NCBI GenBank assembly: GCA_021816165.1
Contig: JAKAYZ010000079.1
Coordinates: 1-7,675, forward strand
Length of the DNA stretch: 7,675 bases
Direction of reading: 5' to 3'
Source: Planctomycetota bacterium
GTDB taxonomy: Bacteria > Planctomycetota > Phycisphaerae > WQYP01
Part shown: positions 1-5,255 of the stretch, piece by piece
How the letters are laid out: every line of letters begins with the position of its first letter
How positions within the stretch are numbered: position 1 is the first letter of the stretch
Notes under the pieces: generated by a model
The model's input: the letters and a program-made list of their open reading frames with translations, nothing else
Told to the model about the DNA's origin: nothing
Database searches by the model: none
Program-made: the position numbers and the translations under genes

Positions 1-703
1 TTTCGGCGATTGGTGCGATCCGGGCTTTTTTGTTTTTGGGTGCCGGTTTGCGGGTAAATAGCGCCTCAAAACCTTTGGCCAGCATGCCCCACACGCCTCC
101 TGCCACGGTTCCAGCGGTGCTGGCAATTTCATCGGTGGGCATTTTTTTCCAGGCGTTGGCGGTCATGGGAAAGATGGCCATGACAATTTCATCCGCCGCC
201 AGCAGCAGGCCGACAATCAGGGCCAGGGCCAGCACGAGTGCTGAACCGGCCGTGGACAATGTGCGTTTAAGTACCGAGCCGATGGTCATACCGAGCATGC
301 CTCCCGGCCCGGCTGGCAGCGAAACACCGATGTGCATCAGGTTGGCCAGCCCGCTGACGGCGGCAATTAATACCACTCCGCCAAGCAGACGAAAAATCAG
401 TTGTGTGATGTTTCCCCCGACACTCCATACCACCAGTATGGCTCCAAACATAATAAGCAGCACCCAGGCCCCCGGTCCGATGTTGTTCATCAGCAGTGCC
501 GCGATGGATGCACCGAATAGTCCGCACCAGTTATGGCCAACAACATGCCCGGCGTAATAGGCCGGCGAACTGTTAAGAATGGTGGGGTCGGCCGGGTGAT
601 ATGACAGCATGGAGAGGAGTATGAATAGCCAGGCGGCCCATCCGACGGGCACGAGGCAAAGCCGAAGCAGACGCTTGTGGCGTGGTTGAGATTTAACAGG
701 CAT
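1..703 (-). CDS. ftsK: DNA translocase FtsK/SpoIIIE, N-terminal membrane domain (partial, 3' end off the window)
   Basis: FtsK is an inner-membrane, septum-located ATPase that pumps chromosomal DNA during division. The frame reads from an ATG at 703-701 to the left edge without a stop: 234 residues. A basic N-terminus (about 1-15) is followed by a hydrophobic helix (about 16-34) ending in the motif LSYHPADP (33-40), the typical FtsK 4TM signature. A Gly-rich second helix (about 61-77), a third (about 78-96), a helix near 104-122 and a long one near 153-170 follow, then a Lys-rich stretch (219-230) where the linker begins. The RecA-like motor and gamma domain would lie beyond the window. GGAGG and GAGG stand 11 and 5 bases before the ATG. 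The family call rests on the SYHPADP motif and the helix layout; the ATPase motifs cannot be seen here. Confidence 0.85.
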   Translation of the reverse strand, partial: MPVKSQPRHKRLLRLCLVPVGWAAWLFILLSMLSYHPADPTILNSSPAYYAGHVVGHNWCGLFGASIAALLMNNIGPGAWVLLIMFGAILVVWSVGGNITQLIFRLLGGVVLIAAVSGLANLMHIGVSLPAGPGGMLGMTIGSVLKRTLSTAGSALVLALALIVGLLLAADEIVMAIFPMTANAWKKMPTDEIASTAGTVAGGVWGMLAKGFEALFTRKPAPKNKKARIAPIAE

Positions 704-831
704 GTGTACCTCGACCTCCAATGTCTCGGTTAACAGGCAAACGAAATCAAATTCCGACCGGCGCGGAAGAAGTGCAAACAGGCCACACGCGGCCCGGCGC
801 AATTCCGGCAATCGTCCGGTCAGCCCCACCG

Positions 832-837
832 ATTATA
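832..837 (-). promoter_or_regulatory. Possible -10 box (TATAAT) for ftsK
   Basis: On the minus strand the hexamer TATAAT, a perfect -10 consensus, lies about 130 bases upstream of the ftsK start. No good -35 match is seen at 16-18 bases (GGTGAA or GTGAAT are the nearest), so this may be a weak or activator-dependent promoter, or chance. Confidence 0.35.
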
Positions 838-1004
838 CCCATTTGTTTGGGATATTCACCGCCGCGCGTGAAGACCGATGGCGATTCGCCTTGGCGCTGG
901 ATGCGCCTGTACTCTGCTCGGCCATTTGATGATGCTTGGCGGCAAACAACGGTTGATGGGCCGGGGCAGGCGACGCGAAGAATTCACGAATGGTTCAAGT
1001 GGGG

Positions 1005-1023
1005 GGCGGCCATCTTGGCCGCC
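1005..1023. repeat. Perfect 8-bp inverted repeat, 3-base loop
   Basis: The arms GGCGGCCA and TGGCCGCC flank the loop TCT. Such compact GC-rich palindromes in intergenic DNA are often copies of dispersed palindromic elements, but a single window cannot show copy number. No T-tract follows, so it is not a classical terminator. Confidence 0.5.
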
Positions 1024-1125
1024 ATTGAAAGCAGCTCAGTCGACCGGGCCCAGCGCGACCCTGAATTAAAATGACCGACCTTGCGGTCGTATGGCCGATG
1101 CAGCAATGGCTCGGCGTAAGGGCTG

Positions 1126-1155
1126 CACAAAACCGGCGTATCGACGGGTTTTGTG
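1126..1155. terminator. Inverted repeat downstream of the PIN gene; possible terminator
   Basis: CACAAAACC (1126-1134) and GGTTTTGTG (1147-1155) form a 9-bp stem around a 12-base loop, about 45 bases past the PIN stop on the minus strand. It could end transcription of the accessory operon, but there is no T-run after the stem, so the terminator reading is weak; the inverted repeat itself is plain. Confidence 0.35.
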
Positions 1156-1199
1156 AGGATGGGTTGAGATGGTATGCGTCGCGATGGTGATGCCGTCAA

Positions 1200-1608
1200 T
1201 TAATCTGCAAAGGTTTCGACTTTGATTTCCCGCACACGCAGTATCGGACTCGTCGATCCCTCCGTAGTCACAAAGCGATCCGCCTGACCGATTATCGCGG
1301 CTGCAAGATGCAGTGCGTCGAGCGGCTTGACTCCGTATTCGCGGGCCAACGCGACAGCCCTGCTGACGACCGTTTTGATTTCCAAGTCGACCCGGGTTGC
1401 CCGTGAGAGGGAAATAATGAATAAACTCAATTTCTTGTTGGGCTTCTTCACGAAGGGGTTTTGGCAGCAATTCCAAGCGGTGAAAATCGCTGTAAAGCAA
1501 GCCGGCACGTGTGTCGGCAAGCAATCGCTCGCACTGCGTCTGCACATTCGGGTCCCTCCCTTTAAACGCGTTGATGACAACGCAGGTATCGGCGTAGACA
1601 CCCGGCAC
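1200..1608 (-). pseudogene. PIN-domain (VapC-like) ribonuclease, interrupted by a +1 frameshift
   Basis: PIN proteins are Mg2+-dependent RNases and commonly the toxin of type II toxin-antitoxin pairs. The first half is read from GTG at 1608 (motif VYADTCVVINAFKG; Asp7, then Glu46 in DFHRLELLP). The second half lies in the frame one base further on (motif GVKPLDALHLAAA, then ADRFVTTE), ending with TAA at 1202-1200. Removing one base near 1409-1414 (GGGAAA on the plus strand) joins them into a normal-length protein of about 135 residues with all four acidic residues: Asp7, Glu46, Asp97, Asp110. GGGGAG stands 7 bases before the GTG, and the start lies 2 bases after the upstream stop. Either the gene is broken, or the base is an assembly error, or the shift is programmed. 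The fold assignment is firm; a VapC function is inferred. Confidence 0.8.
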
Positions 1609-1610
1609 AC

Positions 1611-1889
1611 TCAGGCTCCCCGCTCACGGCCTCGGCCCAATTCGTAAAGAATCTCCTCATTTGACATCAGCTTCATGCCATCGGCGATGGCCTGCTGGCG
1701 AATGGCCTTCAACCTTTTGCCAACTTCCGACTCCGGTTGGCCGTCCTCAAAATCGGGTGCCGACGGTTTCGGGCCAGCTGGCCCCTCGCCGCCGCGCCGC
1801 CCACTGGGTGCGTGATATTGCAATTCAGACGTGCCGAATTCCTGTCCGCATGGTGTGTAGCTGGCGGTAGCGCCTGCGGTTAGCAGCAT
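1611..1889 (-). CDS. Small antitoxin-like protein, partner of the PIN gene
   Basis: This 92-residue protein is not one I recognise by name. I chose ATG at 1889-1887, 2 bases after the TIGR04255 stop, because GAGG stands 7 bases before it; the frame stays open upstream to 1964, but that start would lie deep inside the TIGR04255 gene. The N-terminal third is neutral and Ser/Thr/Tyr-bearing, the middle (about 30-55) is Gly/Pro-rich and probably disordered, and the C-terminal part (about 56-92) is predicted helical and charged, with the segment GMKLMSNEEILYELGRGR. A tail of this sort (a helix, then 'S/T-x-EEIL-x-x-L', then Arg) is common in small proteins encoded just ahead of PIN toxins, where it wraps the toxin. 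Antitoxin function is inferred from this tail and from the 2-base spacing to the PIN start. No clear DNA-binding fold is visible. Confidence 0.65.
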   Translation of the reverse strand: MLLTAGATASYTPCGQEFGTSELQYHAPSGRRGGEGPAGPKPSAPDFEDGQPESEVGKRLKAIRQQAIADGMKLMSNEEILYELGRGRERGA

Positions 1890-1891
1890 GA

Positions 1892-2656
1892 TCAATCCTC
1901 GTAAACCGGTTCTAACGCGTTTATTGTATCCATCGTCAATAGTGAAAAAAACAGCCGGTGGCATGTCGCCTTAGCTTTGTCCAAGCGATCCGCCAAGCCG
2001 TCCCATGGCCCCGCGAGCTTTGCCAGATTATCGGCTACAAGCACGTCGGTAACCAGCCCTGTGGCCTCGGTTGCTGGGTCGCCTTTAAGCCGCACCGGGT
2101 TAAATATCTGGATTAGCGCATTCATGCCGTCGACTGATACGGGCATCTGCAGGCGGATACTTCCGGATTCAGGGGTCAGCCCACCAACCTGAATGTTTGC
2201 TGCCAAGAGTTTAAGGGTCTCCTGAGGCGTACCCGGAAAATAGTCAACGTAGCGAACGGCAATCCCCACCGGTTCACGAATTAATGCGGTCTCCTTTACG
2301 CAATTGGCAAGCTCTAAAATTTGGGCCCTAAACCTCGCCCAGCCGGGATAGGGCCGTTGCACGTTAAGGGCAATAACGTTATCGCCGGTCAGCACAGTCC
2401 ACCCATCGCCTCGCAATGCCGCAGTGGGGCTGTATTGCATCTGTTCGTTGGCCTTACGGAATTCTGCCGGGACTGACGCCAGCGGCATGTACTCGGGTTT
2501 TGCCTGCCGTCCCGCCGCCCGAAGCCTTTCAAGCAGCGCCCCCGGCAAGGCGATAGCGGTTGATGAATCGCCCGCAAACCGCAGCTCCCACACCGCCTCA
2601 AGCAGAGGCTCAATTTTCAGCCTTTTGGGGATTCTTCGGTCTGTGGTGTGATTCAT
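1892..2656 (-). CDS. TIGR04255 family protein (function unknown)
   Basis: The 254-residue product matches what I know of the sporadically distributed TIGR04255 family: an N-terminal 'PLLEAVWELRF' strand (17-27), the core block around YSPTAALRGDGW (75-86) followed by NVIALNVQRPYPGWARF (93-109), the strand GIAVRYVDYF (131-140), and a C-terminal helix ending HRLFFSLLT (233-241) and LEPVY (248-252). The length is normal and the protein looks intact. ATG at 2656-2654 has AAGGA seven bases upstream. It is first in a tight set with the antitoxin-like gene and the PIN gene, so it probably acts with them, perhaps as a third partner or regulator; that is inference, as the biochemical role of the family is not known to me. 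No signal peptide or membrane helix is seen, so it should be cytoplasmic. Confidence 0.8.
   Translation of the reverse strand: MNHTTDRRIPKRLKIEPLLEAVWELRFAGDSSTAIALPGALLERLRAAGRQAKPEYMPLASVPAEFRKANEQMQYSPTAALRGDGWTVLTGDNVIALNVQRPYPGWARFRAQILELANCVKETALIREPVGIAVRYVDYFPGTPQETLKLLAANIQVGGLTPESGSIRLQMPVSVDGMNALIQIFNPVRLKGDPATEATGLVTDVLVADNLAKLAGPWDGLADRLDKAKATCHRLFFSLLTMDTINALEPVYED
1923..1928 (-). promoter_or_regulatory. Possible internal -10 box (TACAAT) for the antitoxin-like/PIN pair
   Basis: On the minus strand the decamer GATACAATAA occurs inside the end of the TIGR04255 gene, finishing about 32 bases before the start of the small gene, and is followed at once by ACGCGTTAG. The same decamer lies about 27 bases before the TIGR04255 start. 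An internal promoter is possible, but a shared 10-mer is also expected by chance in a window this size. Confidence 0.25.
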
Positions 2657-2684
2657 TAATATTCCTTAATTTTCGGCAAGGCTT

Positions 2685-2690
2685 ATTGTA
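2685..2690 (-). promoter_or_regulatory. Likely -10 box (TACAAT) for the TIGR04255 operon
   Basis: TACAAT on the minus strand lies about 28 bases upstream of the TIGR04255 ATG and differs from consensus at one base. The place where a -35 box should be (about 2707-2713) is occupied by one arm of a perfect palindrome, and has no good TTGACA match, which is what one might see at a regulated promoter. Confidence 0.4.
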
Positions 2691-2708
2691 TCGCGGTCGG
2701 GATGGGGC

Positions 2709-2724
2709 GCATAACGCGTTATGC
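2709..2724. promoter_or_regulatory. Perfect 16-bp palindrome, candidate operator of the TIGR04255-PIN operon
   Basis: GCATAACGCGTTATGC is its own reverse complement and is centred near -38 relative to the start site expected from the -10 box at 2685-2690. A dimeric repressor or activator site would have this form, as in autoregulated toxin-antitoxin operons. A near copy of the central 12 bases lies 86 bp upstream (2797-2808). No regulator gene with a recognisable DNA-binding domain is seen in the window. Confidence 0.45.
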
Positions 2725-2791
2725 TTCGGGAGCGTTTCGTTAGCCGCACAGACCGATTCTGCCCCCCCCGCTGCCGGGCGACAGTCATTTT

Positions 2792-2812
2792 CCAAAATAA
2801 CGCATTATTTGG
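2792..2812. repeat. Imperfect palindrome resembling the 2709-2724 site
   Basis: CCAAAATAA and TTATTTGG pair around CGCA with one bulged A. Its core ATAACGCATTAT (2797-2808) differs from ATAACGCGTTAT (2711-2722) at a single base. It may be a second operator copy or a structure ending transcription of the upstream truncated gene; it has no long T-tract. Confidence 0.4.
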
Positions 2813-3013
2813 CATTTCAGGCCATTTGCCCCAAGCCTGCGATAAGGCCGCGACTTAAATGATCCGTTGCCCAACTTCTCTCCGGCGTGCTGGAACATTT
2901 CACCGCAGACACTACGCCATTTTTGGTGGTCCGCCTGCACCGAGGGCGAGCATTGCCTCGGCCTTGGTGGGTATCGCGGGTACTTTGGTATCCAACGCGA
3001 AATTGGCGTCACT

Positions 3014-3754
3014 CTAGATCAGCGGTGAATAATTTATACGGCGTAGAACTTCCGCCATCTGCCAGACATAAAGCCTGCCGGTCGGGAAGAGTCGGCCCAC
3101 GGAATAATCGCGCGTCAACTCGCCAATCTGAAAGGGATATATCTCCGGGTGGCTGCGATATCGGTTGCTGAAATACCGTGCGACCATCCAGAGGGCCGAT
3201 TGCGCGCAAACGGTAACGTCGGTATCCTGGCTAATGAAGGGGAATCCACGCACCCTGAGGATCGTGCCTTGTATAGAAACATCCTCATCGCAGAGGCAAA
3301 CATGGTAATCGGTCAGACCGCACGCGCGTGTTTCCAGCAAGGTTCGCCCCACACAGTTGGGTTTGGTCGGACGTAGCACGACGTAGCCCAAATACTGCGG
3401 CTGCAGGTGGTCGCTCGAGCGAATCATGGTGGGATCAATGCTCTGCTCGAAGAAATGAATCCGGACACATCTGGAATCGGGAGTCGCAAATTTCTTCGCG
3501 TGAAAATTTGCGAATGTATCTCGGTAATCCTTATCGATATAGTGGCGCTCAACAATGGCACTACGCGCCCGACCACTGATCGCCGTTGCCAGACGCCTCA
3601 ACCCGGGCTGATCGAGGTGCGGTGCCGCGACCCCCAAAATTTCCCGCCAGAACTCTTGTGTATCGGAGTTTGTTACGATAAGCAGTATTCCGTCAGGTTG
3701 GTGTATCACATTGTGGCTCTGGTGTTCGGCTATCGGGGCGCATAACCCGGGCAA
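3014..3754 (-). pseudogene. Papain/C39-like cysteine-peptidase-fold protein, apparently truncated
   Basis: The frame ends at TAG 3016-3014 after 246 residues counted from a TTG at 3754; GTG at 3709 (residue 16) is an equally weak start, and neither has a clear ribosome binding site. Recognisable parts are ERHYIDKDYRDTF (69-81), HFFEQS (100-105), YLGYVVLRPT (121-130) with VGRTLL (135-140), and FPFISQDTDVTVCAQSALWM (171-190). The last block has the Gln-x6-Cys arrangement (Gln176, Cys183) and the helix after Cys that mark the nucleophile of papain/C39-like folds. The matching His and Asn/Asp half should follow but is absent: the frame stops at NYSPLI and nothing like it is seen downstream. The product is probably inactive, hence the pseudogene label; an intact short form is the alternative. 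Its natural substrate is unknown. It precedes the TIGR04255 operon on the same strand. Confidence 0.55.
3735..3746. repeat. 12-bp direct repeat, copy 2 (GGGGCGCATAAC); copy 1 at 2704-2715
   Basis: The same 12 bases occur at 2704-2715, where they form part of the palindrome upstream of the TIGR04255 gene. Here they fall at the doubtful start of the peptidase-like gene. Read on the minus strand each is GTTATGCGCCCC followed within 40-55 bases by a gene start. A few exact 12-mers are expected by chance in 7.7 kb, so the weight is low. Confidence 0.35.
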
Positions 3755-3841
3755 CCGGTTGAAAACTACGGCGCGAGTGATGGCAGCTATGAATTGGGTA
3801 GTTCCGAAACAGGCTGCGCGATGCCGAAGATTTTATCTATC

Positions 3842-3888
3842 AAAAAATAAAAAGCCGGGCGATGACACGATTGGCGTCATCGCCCGGC
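3842..3888 (-). terminator. Rho-independent terminator of the PEP-CTERM gene
   Basis: GCCGGGCGATGAC (3854-3866) and GTCATCGCCCGGC (3876-3888) form a perfect 13-bp GC-rich stem with a 9-base loop, about 50 bases past the PEP-CTERM stop. On the minus strand the stem is followed by an almost unbroken T-tract (complement of 3842-3853). The A-rich strand on the other side means it works mainly in the minus direction. Confidence 0.93.
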
Positions 3889-3938
3889 AAGATTATTCAT
3901 CGGTTTTGAACCGGCGTGAATATGTTTTCGCCACGCAC

Positions 3939-4757
3939 TTATTTGGTTCGGCGACGCGGCACAAGCAGCAGCCCCATCGCAGCGAAGCCCATAAGCCCCG
4001 CCGCAGCCGGTTCGGGCGTCGGTGTGCTTGGGGTATATGAAAGCTGGAACGAGTTAAGCAGCACGCTGCTGGTGAAGCTACCGGCATCCGGAGGCGGTAA
4101 GGTCGAGGAAACGGTCAGATACGGATCCGAAAGGCTGAAGTCCGCCAGGCTAATAGTGGTCGCGTTCACGCCCACATTACCGTTCGGCCCGACAGTCGTA
4201 ATCTGCGTGCCGATTGTTCCCAGCTTGTTGGAATAGGAAAGAACCGCCGCATCGGCACCCGTTACGCTGCCGATGGTGATGGTGGCACCTTGGGTGTTGG
4301 GTAAATTTTGCAGCACGCTGGTGAGGTCAAGCTGAACGAAGCTTTGGAACAAAGTCGTCACCGTTTCATCATCGGTGGGGGTCCTGGTCATTATGGTGTC
4401 GATTTCGTCAGAATTATCATCGTTAACGCCCAATCCGCTCTCACTGCCAATGCTGCTGGTACCCTTGCCGTAAAGCTTGGTCGGCTTGGGGGCGTAGGAG
4501 TGCTGGCTATCGTAAGTATTGCCTCCCCCGACGGTCGTTTGCTCTTCATAGCCGTAGGCGGTGATGGGTACAATTTGGTTTGTGGGCGGATTGAAAACAC
4601 CGTCGAACGTTTCAGAATTTGCCAGTATGCCGGGGTTCTGGCCTATGCTGCCCGGGTTGAAATTCCACGTTACTGTCGCGGCGTTTGCCACCAGTGGGCT
4701 TAACGCCAAACCTGCCGCCATACCGATTGCCAAACTGATTGTTTTGTGAATACGCAT
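3939..4757 (-). CDS. Exported protein with C-terminal PEP-CTERM sorting signal
   Basis: The 272-residue product begins at ATG 4757-4755, with GGAG eight bases upstream; the frame is open further up, but those residues have no signal and no ribosome site. A Sec signal peptide (basic MRIHK, hydrophobic core to about 21, VANA cleavage near 26) leads into a Ser/Thr/Asn/Gly-rich, Cys-free extracellular region, probably beta-rich (about 27-240), of no family I can name. The C-terminus has the full PEP-CTERM pattern: PEP (248-250), a hydrophobic helix (about 251-266) and a basic tail PRRRTK. Such tails are recognised by exosortase/archaeosortase-type enzymes at the membrane; the sortase is not in this window. 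The protein is probably surface- or matrix-associated. It is a single-gene unit bounded by a strong terminator and a divergent promoter region. Confidence 0.88.
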   Translation of the reverse strand: MRIHKTISLAIGMAAGLALSPLVANAATVTWNFNPGSIGQNPGILANSETFDGVFNPPTNQIVPITAYGYEEQTTVGGGNTYDSQHSYAPKPTKLYGKGTSSIGSESGLGVNDDNSDEIDTIMTRTPTDDETVTTLFQSFVQLDLTSVLQNLPNTQGATITIGSVTGADAAVLSYSNKLGTIGTQITTVGPNGNVGVNATTISLADFSLSDPYLTVSSTLPPPDAGSFTSSVLLNSFQLSYTPSTPTPEPAAAGLMGFAAMGLLLVPRRRTK

Positions 4758-4785
4758 GGTACTCTCTCCAAAAAAATAAAAAAAC

Positions 4786-4791
4786 AATATA
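4786..4791 (-). promoter_or_regulatory. Possible -10 box (TATATT) for the PEP-CTERM gene
   Basis: TATATT on the minus strand lies about 28 bases upstream of the ATG, giving a short T-rich leader that ends in GGAGAGAG. A convincing -35 box is not seen at the right distance. Confidence 0.35.
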
Positions 4792-5151
4792 ACTCGGCGA
4801 TAAAAGCACACAGCGCGCTTCTCGCAGCTTACACACCACTGGCGGGCCAACGCTTCATAAAAAACCGGCAATGAGTCCTGCCGTCACCGAAAACGCCATG
4901 CCCGAATCTGGAAACCTGGGAGTGATAGCTAAAATGGTTCAGTAACCAAGGTAGGCTATTGCACTCGCTCTCAACTCAGCGACCCTAAGGCCGCATGCTC
5001 GACGGGCATCTCCATACCCGATCGCAGTGATAGGAGTATAAGCTCCATTCCGGCCAAAAGCAAATTTTATGCACAATGAAGCTTTAATTTTTTTGGCGTT
5101 TTTTTTGCCCACCGTCATATTCATACATCAAAACGTGCTTTTATTGGACGC

Positions 5152-5160
5152 TGGTAGAAT
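5152..5160 (+). promoter_or_regulatory. trpF: Possible extended -10 promoter for trpF (TGGTAGAAT)
   Basis: TGG directly before TAGAAT gives an extended -10 element about 95 bases upstream of the trpF ATG, downstream of a T-rich stretch. No good -35 match accompanies it. The predicted leader of about 90 bases shows no strong terminator/antiterminator pair, so I see no sign of trp attenuation. Confidence 0.4.
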
Positions 5161-5255
5161 ATGGGGCTATTCATCGCGGGTGGTACGATGGTTTCTGCCG
5201 CTGGGCCAATTTGCCCGTCGTGGCACCGGTTTGGTACAGGGGCTAAAATCGTAGT

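Larger units (their letters stand above)
704..1199. other. Gap between ftsK and the PIN gene, no convincing gene
   Basis: About 500 bases hold no frame that I recognise as coding. The longest open frames lack ribosome binding sites and have compositions typical of random GC-rich frames. The region carries a possible ftsK -10 box (832-837), a perfect 8-bp hairpin (1005-1023), a 5-bp stem that on the minus strand is closed by a GCAA tetraloop (1076-1089), and a 9-bp inverted repeat (1126-1155). Confidence 0.6.
2657..3013. other. Gap between the truncated peptidase-like gene and the TIGR04255 operon
   Basis: About 357 bases contain the operon promoter and palindromes in the part nearest the TIGR04255 gene. 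The part next to 3013 (about 2830-3013) is not recognised: a short minus-strand frame from GTG at 3012 is Arg/Pro-rich without known motifs, and the frame in phase with the upstream gene soon hits stops. It may be remains of the missing C-terminal half of that gene, but I cannot show this. Confidence 0.5.
4758..5255. other. Divergent intergenic region between the PEP-CTERM gene and trpF
   Basis: About 500 bases separate two genes transcribed away from each other. Candidate promoters lie at 4786-4791 (minus) and 5152-5160 (plus), and an A/T-rich stretch with T-runs at 5083-5106. The middle (about 4870-5060) has no recognisable gene, RNA or strong hairpin. Confidence 0.6.

Noticed and set aside
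30..557. Long plus-strand open frame (175 codons)
   Set aside because: It lies antisense to the ftsK membrane domain, whose minus-strand frame has clear FtsK motifs, a good ribosome site and helix pattern.
721..1074. Plus-strand open frame of 117 codons between ftsK and the PIN gene
   Set aside because: No ribosome binding site, no recognisable motif, Arg/Pro-rich composition typical of a random GC-rich frame, and it is crossed by the 1005-1023 hairpin.
1611..1964. Longer version of the antitoxin-like gene starting at 1964
   Set aside because: It would overlap the TIGR04255 gene by over 70 bases; the ATG at 1889 follows the TIGR04255 stop by 2 bases and has a well placed GAGG.
2701..2750. 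Integron attC site around the palindrome
   Set aside because: The GCATAAC and GTTATGC arms are 2 bases apart and leave no room for the usual stem and loop; nearby GGCTAAC does not fit the core consensus. Kept only as a weak hypothesis in the findings.
2785..3012. 75-codon minus-strand frame after the truncated peptidase-like gene
   Set aside because: Basic and Pro/Arg-rich with no known motif and only a GTG start; it could be a remnant but cannot be supported as a gene.
4758..4871. N-terminal extension of the PEP-CTERM protein
   Set aside because: The added residues would bury the signal peptide; ATG 4757 has a strong ribosome site and starts a standard Sec signal.
5216..5231. Sigma-54-like TGGCAC element upstream of trpF
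   Set aside because: TGGCAC is present, but the -12 part (TTGC) is not at the required spacing.
5069..5254. 61-codon plus-strand frame ending 1 base before trpF
   Set aside because: Its hydrophobic start and its position are suggestive of a leader, but it has no ribosome site, contains the likely trpF promoter, and has no Trp-codon run or attenuator hairpins.
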